From positions 1 to 11,156 of the forward strand of contig JAJZMW010000032.1 of NCBI GenBank assembly GCA_021848165.1: a DNA stretch of 11,156 bases. Direction: 5' to 3'. Origin of the DNA: Thermoplasmata archaeon. Its GTDB lineage: Archaea > Thermoplasmatota > Thermoplasmata > Lutacidiplasmatales > UBA184. The position numbers and the translations under genes are program-made. This document shows, piece by piece, positions 7,301 to 11,156 of the stretch (position 1 is its first letter; each line of letters begins with the position of its first letter). A model generated the notes under the pieces. The model searched no databases, was not told where the DNA came from, and saw only the letters and a program-made list of their open reading frames with translations.

Positions 7301-7750
7301 GAGCGCCTGCGCGGTCCCGCCGGCGGCGCGGATCGGGCCGGCGAAGTAGAGCTCGATGTACCGCCCTTCGGCCCCATCGACCAGATGCACCTCGGCGAGC
7401 CCCTCGAGCGGGGCGACGAGGATCCCCTCGGTCAGGATGGCGAGGCCGACCCGCAGCGCGGCGTCGACGCGCCGCGCCACGCTGTCGCCCCGGGCGGGGT
7501 CCGACGCGAGCCGGCGGGCGACCGTGAGGGCGACCTCCTCGCGCGGCATCTGCCGGGCGAGGGTCCGGATCTCCTCGGCGATCCCGTCGACGCCGAGATG
7601 CGCGAGGAGCTTCTCCACGCGGCTCGCCATGTCCTGCGCCCGGGGGATCTCGGGAACGACCTCGGGGTCGATCCCGCGGGCGCGGGCCACCGTGGCGATC
7701 GCGTAGGCGCGGTCGATCTCCGACTCGATCGCGCGGACGTACTCCTCCAC
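4379..7750 (-). CDS. polC: DNA polymerase D large (catalytic) subunit DP2
   Basis: Catalytic subunit of the archaeal replicative polymerase PolD, which works with the DP1 proofreading subunit and PCNA. The protein has 1123 residues from GTG 7750. This start gives an N-terminus (EEYVRAIESEIDRAYAIA) like other DP2s, with GGGAG about 5 bp upstream. Family blocks in order: IELYFAGPIRAAGGTAQALS, EEIPLYKHFQHLQYVPGPEE, the SFRNLPRVKTNGIRGGACLV-like block, a first zinc knuckle (CPAC...CGC, about 626-645), HPIFHAAKRRNCDGDEDS with the catalytic aspartates (about 848), LLLDALLNFSRAYLPE, GAMMDKPLVL, and a C-terminal zinc site (about 1012-1044). In the last site the second Cys pair is spaced C-X9-C instead of the common C-X2-C. 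A PCNA-interacting motif, QTTLERFA (1096-1103), lies near the end. No intein interrupts the DGDED region, a known intein site. The gene starts 26 bp after the methyltransferase stop, so the two are probably co-transcribed. Confidence 0.96.
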   Translation of the reverse strand: MEEYVRAIESEIDRAYAIATVARARGIDPEVVPEIPRAQDMASRVEKLLAHLGVDGIAEEIRTLARQMPREEVALTVARRLASDPARGDSVARRVDAALRVGLAILTEGILVAPLEGLAEVHLVDGAEGRYIELYFAGPIRAAGGTAQALSVLLADIIRQDLHLAAYRPSREEISRYQEEIPLYKHFQHLQYVPGPEEIAIVVRHTGVCISGEATEGDAEVSAFRNLPRVKTNGIRGGACLVIAEGLCQKASKLGRIVDKLGIAGWEFLRELGHATAKEEEAPVAKYLADAGVGGRPILAHPNRPGGFRLVYGRGRTTGLAACAVNPATMIVLRRFVAVGTQLKLEYPGKAAAMGLCDLLDGPLVELTDGTFTSVDDVPRALEVLPSIRRIVDVGELLVAYGEFLENNRDLVPGAYTIDWHAEELRAAGVPEEAPDGGETLAAALALAREFDVPLHPRWLLFWHDLTSPEIRSLAEYVERSGAWRDDRLELPWDDAWRELLLRLGVLHRRGPEGRLVGEPDASAALVATLGLEVSGSLLLRRSDLDPVDPEPLAYASRLLGARVPARGPSRIGARVGRPEKAHQRSMEPNVHALFPVGEEGGPTRSVAESVRRCMQGAPVVVPLGVRACPACHRNSVWSRCGCGAHTVATGETVQRPFPIAEIWGDALQRLRLARVPQVKGVKGLTSSGRTPEPIEKGILRAVHSVSVYQDGTARFDLMDLPLTHVRPREIGTPIERLRALGYERDWTGAPLTSPDQLLELFPQDLVVARSCGKYLVQIAQFLDDELLHLYGLDPFYRARTADDLVGAIVAALAPHTSGAVAGRLIGFSDAEGCFAHPIFHAAKRRNCDGDEDSVTLLLDALLNFSRAYLPESRGAMMDKPLVLTTRLAATEVDKEAHHVDVGARYPLAFYRAAARGASAKEVEPLFDLVGHRLEGPHALDRYGFTHDTSDIAAGPVRSAYREHRSMAELVDDSVTLMAQIRSVDAVEAIGSMLNTHFLPDVMGNLKSFATQKFRCRACGTSHRRPPLHGRCGATTRGSARCDGELLPTVYEGMVRKYLGLSARLVATPGIPPYVRQRVEILVQSLATLFPGTPEQTTLERFAPGAAGPGPPPPHNPQIREAR
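4391..4400 (-). promoter_or_regulatory. TATA-like box for the tRNA-Arg gene
   Basis: On the - strand this reads CCAAATACGC, an AT-rich island in very GC-rich DNA, centred about 27 bp upstream of the tRNA 5' end. That is the usual distance of an archaeal TATA box from the transcription start. It lies inside the last codons of the DP2 gene (Pro-Gln-Ile-Arg, using CAA and ATA), so coding sequence and promoter overlap. No clear BRE can be asserted. Confidence 0.5.
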
Positions 7751-7776
7751 GGTCGCTCCCAAGTGGGGGACGCCGC

Positions 7777-8619
7777 TTAACGATGCGCTCGGCCGCTCGC
7801 GGAACGGGCGGCACGACGGGCCGAACGGGCGCGCGGGGCCGCTCGCGGCGCCCGGCGGAGCGCCCACAGGCACTCGGCGGGCCACGATCGGGCCCAGCGG
7901 TCGTCCGGCGCGGAGAGGTAAGCGCTCCGGGCGCCCGCGTCCGGGCGGGTCTCGATCAACGCTTCGACCTCGAAGCCGCTCGACCGGAAGAGGCGGATCC
8001 ATTCCCCGTAGGGGAGGTGGAACTCGATCCCGGTCCCCCAGCGGACACGGGAGAGCCCGAAGTACGGCCGGATCAGCCGGCGCACGAGGCGGTAGCGGCG
8101 GCGCTCCGTCGCGACGATCCGCAGCGGGCTCGCGGTCGCGAAGACGAGCCGCCCTCCGTCCCGCAGCACGCGGGCGGCCTCGGGGATCGTCCGCACCGGG
8201 TCCGCGAACGTGAAGGCGCCCCAGTCCGCGAAGAGCGTGTCGAAACGGGCGTCGCCGAACGGGAGCCGTTCCGCATTCCCGCGGACGAGCGGCAGCGGCC
8301 GGCGCCCGGCCTCCCGGCGGGCGTGCGCCAGCTGCGCCCGGGAGAGGTCGATCCCGACCACGCGGGCGCCTCGGCGTCGAAGGGCGAGCGCCCAGCGCCC
8401 GGCGCCGCAGCCGACCTCGAGGATCCGACGCCCGCGGACCGGCCCGAGGAGGCGGAGGCGGGCCTCGGGCACCCGCCAGAGGCCCCACGCCAAGGCCCGG
8501 GGTCCCGAGAGCACGCGGCGATAGCGACGATCGTAGGCGTCGCTTTCCCGGTCCCAGTCGTCCCGGTTCGCCCGGATATGGTCGGCGGGGGGGCGGGGCG
8601 AACGGCGCCGGGTCGACAT
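7777..8619 (-). CDS. Class I SAM-dependent methyltransferase, substrate unknown
   Basis: A 280-residue cytosolic protein with a Rossmann-fold methyltransferase core. Motif I is ILEVGCGAGRWA (66-77, SAM binding). Motif II is VVGIDLS (87-93) with the acidic residue that holds the SAM ribose. The post-II region is GNAERLPFGDARFDTLF, the typical adenine-side Asp and motif IV pattern (FADWGAF). PEAARVLRDGGRLVFAT is the usual motif VI strand. This layout matches the methyltransferase type 11/UbiE-like group, which acts on small molecules, quinones or lipids; the substrate cannot be read from sequence. The N-terminus (about 1-45) and the last 30 residues are very Arg-rich. The ATG lies about 25 bp from the centre of a TATA box, which suggests a leaderless mRNA starting at or near the ATG. 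DP2 follows 26 bp downstream. Confidence 0.85.
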   Translation of the reverse strand: MSTRRRSPRPPADHIRANRDDWDRESDAYDRRYRRVLSGPRALAWGLWRVPEARLRLLGPVRGRRILEVGCGAGRWALALRRRGARVVGIDLSRAQLAHARREAGRRPLPLVRGNAERLPFGDARFDTLFADWGAFTFADPVRTIPEAARVLRDGGRLVFATASPLRIVATERRRYRLVRRLIRPYFGLSRVRWGTGIEFHLPYGEWIRLFRSSGFEVEALIETRPDAGARSAYLSAPDDRWARSWPAECLWALRRAPRAAPRARSARRAARSASGRAHR

Positions 8620-8639
8620 GAGCCCCCCCGCGGTGCGCG

Positions 8640-8649
8640 GGATATATCC
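8640..8649. promoter_or_regulatory. Palindromic TATA element between two divergent genes
   Basis: The sequence GGATATATCC is a perfect 10-bp palindrome, the only AT-rich patch in the 44-bp gap between the two divergent ATGs. Its centre is about 25 bp from the methyltransferase ATG (8619), the spacing for a leaderless archaeal transcript. It is about 20 bp from the SRPBCC ATG at 8664 and about 53 bp from the later ATG at 8697. Because the box is symmetric, it could direct transcription both ways. On the + strand a start about 26 bp from its centre would fall near 8671, which favours the later ATG. Confidence 0.6.
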
Positions 8650-8663
8650 GACTGCCGCCCGCG

Positions 8664-9167
8664 ATGGCTATCACGCCCGCGGAGATGGGCCCCGCGATGC
8701 CGACGGCGGTTGCTCGGTACGAGTTCCGTTGTTCGTTCCGCGCTCCCCTCGATTTCGTCTTCCGGTGGTGCACGGACTACTCCGAGCGGGACCCCCAGCT
8801 CGAAGGGGCGTCCTTCCGGCGGAAGATCGTGCGGCGGAGCCCCCGCGAGGTCGTGTTCGAAGACCTGGAGGAGGCCGCCTCCGGATGGGTCTGGCGACGG
8901 GGGATCGTGGCGCTCCACCCCCCGAAGCGCTGGACCGCCCGATCGATTGGCAACCACCGGTCGTGGACGCTCGACTACCGTCTGCGCGCGCTCGGGGACG
9001 GTCGGACCGAGCTCCGATGGCGGGGTCGCCGTCGGGCGACGGAGCTCGGGGGCCCGAACCCGAGCGCGGCGGCGATGCAGCGGGAGATGCGGAGGATCTG
9101 GACCCGGTTCGGCCGCGCCCTCGAGCGGGAATATCGCGCCCTCCGCCGACCCCGCGGGCGTCCGTAG
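8664..9167 (+). CDS. SRPBCC (START/Bet v1-like) superfamily protein
   Basis: A protein of up to 167 residues with the pattern of a helix-grip ligand-binding fold. It opens with a strand (RYEFRCSFRAPLDFVFRW) that leads into the typical APLDFVF-W-TDY entry, and continues with long antiparallel strands (FRRKIVRRSPREVVFEDL, VWRRGIVALHPPKRWTARSIG, WTLDYRLRALGDGRTELRWRG). It closes with a long C-terminal helix (AAAMQREMRRIWTRFGRALEREYRAL). Such proteins bind lipids or other hydrophobic ligands or act as cyclases and chaperones; the ligand here is unknown. Three in-frame ATGs (8664, 8685, 8697) lie ahead of the domain. The first gives the longest protein, but the position of the TATA box favours 8697. 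The gene converges on the ClC gene, with only 5 bp between the two stop codons. Confidence 0.75.
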   Translation: MAITPAEMGPAMPTAVARYEFRCSFRAPLDFVFRWCTDYSERDPQLEGASFRRKIVRRSPREVVFEDLEEAASGWVWRRGIVALHPPKRWTARSIGNHRSWTLDYRLRALGDGRTELRWRGRRRATELGGPNPSAAAMQREMRRIWTRFGRALEREYRALRRPRGRP

Positions 9168-9172
9168 CGCCG

Positions 9173-11119
9173 CTACCAGGTCGCCGACGACCCTTTCTGG
9201 AACTGGGTCACCCGCTCGCGCGTGAGGACCCCCTCGACCGTGCGGGGATGCCCTTCGCGGTAGACGAGGAGGACGTCGGTCTGCTCTTGGTCCATCACGC
9301 CGATCGCGGCGAGAACGTTCATGTCCGGATGGACCGGCGGCGGGTTCTCCCGGAGGACCTCGGAGATCGGCGTCTCCGCTTGGATCGACGACGGGACCCC
9401 CAGGACGTCGACGAGCCGGACCTCCCCCACGAGCTCGACCCCGCGCAGCACGGCGACGACCGGGATCGACGAGGTGCGGAGCATCGCCCCCGCCTGCGCG
9501 ACGCTCGACTGCGCGCTGACCGTCGGGACGTCCTTCGCCATCACCTCGCGCACGGGCACGTGGCGGAGGAACTCCGAGAAGTACTCGGTCGTGTGCGTCG
9601 GCGACTCGAGCCGGTTCGGGACCTGCTCCTCGTAGATGTGGTACGGCCCGGTCAGGTAGTAGGCGATGAAGATCGCCATCATCGCGGGCACGAGCAGCGC
9701 CTCCGACCCCGTCATCTCGACGACCATCAGGATCACGGCGATCGGCGCCTTCGACACGCTCCCGAAGAACGCCATCATCCCGATGATCGCGAACGCGGCG
9801 AAGTCGGCCCCGCTCACGACCCCGGGGAAGATCGAGGTCATGACCCCGGCGACGGCGAACCCGAGGAACGCCCCGGTGAAGATGCCGGGACCGAAGAGTC
9901 CGGCGCTCCCCCCGCTGCCGACCGTGAGCGACGTGGCGGCGATCTTGACGAGAACGAGCGCGATGACGAGCGCGAGCAGGATCGGATCGACGCTGGTCTG
10001 GTAGACCAGCCATTGGACGATGCCGTAGCCGATGCCGATCCCCCCGATCGCGAGCAGGTGCCCGTCGGCGCTCGAGAGATAGTACGCCGCGACGAACCCG
10101 ACGCCCACGATCGCGACCCCGATCGCCGGTTTCGTCCAATGCGGCGCTCGCAGCTCCCGGAAGAACCGACGCGAGCGGCGGAAGGAGACCACGTAGAGGA
10201 TCCCGGCGAGCGCGGCCGTCCCGCCGAGGAGGGCGTAGATCGGCAGCTGCTCCGGCGTCCACCCGAGGCAGGAGGGACAGGAGAGGACGAACTCCGGGCC
10301 GAACCCGTCGACGCTCCCGAAGATGGAATAGGAGATCACCGACGCGAGGATCGCCGGCATGATCACGTCCGGCTCGAAATCCGCCATGTAGAGGATCTCG
10401 CTCGAGAGGAGCGCGGCGCCGAACGGGGCCTTGAAGATCGCCCCGATGCCGGCGCCGACGCCGACCATCAGAGCGACCCGCCGCTCGCGGGTCGAGAGGC
10501 CGAGGGGCCCGGCGACGAGGCTCCCGATCCCCGAACCGATCTGGGCCGTCGGCCCCTCCCGGCCTCCGCTCCCCCCGGTCCCGAGGGTGAGCACCGAGAC
10601 GAGGAACTTCACCGGGGGGACGCGAGCGCGCAGCACCCCCCGTCCTCGATGGAACGCGCGAATCGATTGGTCGGTCCCATGACCTTCGGTCTCGGGAGCG
10701 ACGTAGGTGATCAGGAGCCCGGCGGCGAGGCCGCCGGCCCCCAAGAGGATCGGGAGGAGCCAGAACCGCGTCGGGTCGGTCGACCAGCTGATCCCCACCG
10801 GCGCCACTCCGTTGACGGGGAGGTTGATGCCGAGCAGTCCCCCCAGCATCCCGTCCGACGCGTAGAGCAGGGCGAAGTAGAACGCGACGGCGACGAACCC
10901 GGCGATGACCCCGACCGTGATCCCGATGAGCGCCCATCGGTACAGGGTGCGGAGATCGGTGACCGTCCGGCGCAGCGATCCGAGGAACGAGACGTATCGT
11001 TCGGCGATCCCGGGGAATCGGGCCGGTCGTGGGGGCGGCTGCGGGAGATCGCTCGAGGACAATTCCCCTCGCGCCGCGGGCGTCCCGGGCCGGTCGGCCC
11101 GCCCCCCGAGGCGAACCAT
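9173..11119 (-). CDS. ClC-family chloride channel/transporter with CBS pair
   Basis: A membrane protein of 648 residues from ATG 11119: a polar N-terminal tail (1-55), a ClC core of about 10-18 helical segments (60-500) and two cytoplasmic CBS domains (about 523-580 and 585-640). Key sites: GGREGPTAQIG with gating Glu188, GHGTD (146-150) where E. coli ClC has GSGIP, KAPFGAALLSSEIL (230-243), GLFGP (407-411) where GIFAP is typical, and Tyr496 in the place of the anion-coordinating Tyr. The internal proton glutamate of E. coli ClC aligns with Ile242, as in channel-type members; the adjacent Glu241 is kept. The family moves chloride or related anions across the membrane, and CBS pairs often sense adenine nucleotides. 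The frame stays open to the window edge, so an earlier start outside is possible. The stop is 5 bp from the convergent SRPBCC stop. Confidence 0.93.
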   Translation of the reverse strand: MVRLGGRADRPGTPAARGELSSSDLPQPPPRPARFPGIAERYVSFLGSLRRTVTDLRTLYRWALIGITVGVIAGFVAVAFYFALLYASDGMLGGLLGINLPVNGVAPVGISWSTDPTRFWLLPILLGAGGLAAGLLITYVAPETEGHGTDQSIRAFHRGRGVLRARVPPVKFLVSVLTLGTGGSGGREGPTAQIGSGIGSLVAGPLGLSTRERRVALMVGVGAGIGAIFKAPFGAALLSSEILYMADFEPDVIMPAILASVISYSIFGSVDGFGPEFVLSCPSCLGWTPEQLPIYALLGGTAALAGILYVVSFRRSRRFFRELRAPHWTKPAIGVAIVGVGFVAAYYLSSADGHLLAIGGIGIGYGIVQWLVYQTSVDPILLALVIALVLVKIAATSLTVGSGGSAGLFGPGIFTGAFLGFAVAGVMTSIFPGVVSGADFAAFAIIGMMAFFGSVSKAPIAVILMVVEMTGSEALLVPAMMAIFIAYYLTGPYHIYEEQVPNRLESPTHTTEYFSEFLRHVPVREVMAKDVPTVSAQSSVAQAGAMLRTSSIPVVAVLRGVELVGEVRLVDVLGVPSSIQAETPISEVLRENPPPVHPDMNVLAAIGVMDQEQTDVLLVYREGHPRTVEGVLTRERVTQFQKGSSATW

Positions 11120-11156
11120 CTCGTAGGCCCGGGGAGGTATGAGGTCGATGGGCGCA

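Noticed and set aside
4397..7780. Very long + strand open frame antisense to DP2 (1127 codons)
   Set aside because: It mirrors the DP2 gene, has low-complexity Arg/Asp/Gly/Glu composition and no recognisable domain. The DP2 frame carries all family motifs.
8073..10937. Long - strand open frame spanning the ClC, SRPBCC and methyltransferase genes
   Set aside because: It crosses three genes that have well-supported frames and gives an Arg/Gly/Pro-rich product typical of off-frame GC-rich translation.

Overview
The window is about 70% GC and almost fully coding. It most likely comes from a high-GC archaeon of the euryarchaeal side, possibly a soil or sediment Thermoplasmatota. The firm evidence for Archaea is a full-length large subunit (DP2) of the archaea-specific DNA polymerase D, a tRNA gene with a bulge-helix-bulge intron, and TATA boxes about 25-27 bp upstream of a tRNA and of an apparently leaderless mRNA. 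The lineage below Archaea is inference.

Layout, left to right. On the + strand, a winged-helix regulator cut by the window edge overlaps (ATGA) a small unrecognised beta-rich protein. Converging on these, the - strand carries a glyoxylate-bypass pair: malate synthase A (aceB type), then isocitrate lyase (aceA), with a 14-bp overlap. Malate synthase has a one-base frameshift in a 5-base homopolymer close to its 3' end. Divergent from malate synthase, on the + strand, is a small two-helix membrane protein with a PH-like tail. Next, on the - strand, are a tRNA-Arg(UCG) gene, the DP2 gene directly upstream of it, and a SAM-dependent methyltransferase upstream of DP2. A perfectly palindromic TATA element separates the methyltransferase from a divergent + strand SRPBCC-fold gene. 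The last gene, on the - strand and convergent with the SRPBCC gene, is a ClC-family chloride channel or transporter with two C-terminal CBS domains.

The most interesting item is the tRNA. Read without an intron, its acceptor and T stems fail to pair. If a 31-nt intron is removed from the T loop (between positions 59 and 60), the gene becomes a canonical 75-nt tRNA-Arg with perfect 7-bp acceptor and 5-bp T stems, and the junctions fold into a bulge-helix-bulge with 3-nt bulges and a 4-bp central helix. T-loop introns are non-canonical, so this bears on the specificity of the organism's splicing endonuclease.

Together the genes describe an archaeon that can probably grow on acetate or fatty-acid-derived acetyl-CoA through a bacterial-type aceB-aceA module, next to core replication and translation genes. 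No mobile element, CRISPR array or rRNA is visible, and no stretch over 300 bp lacks a gene.
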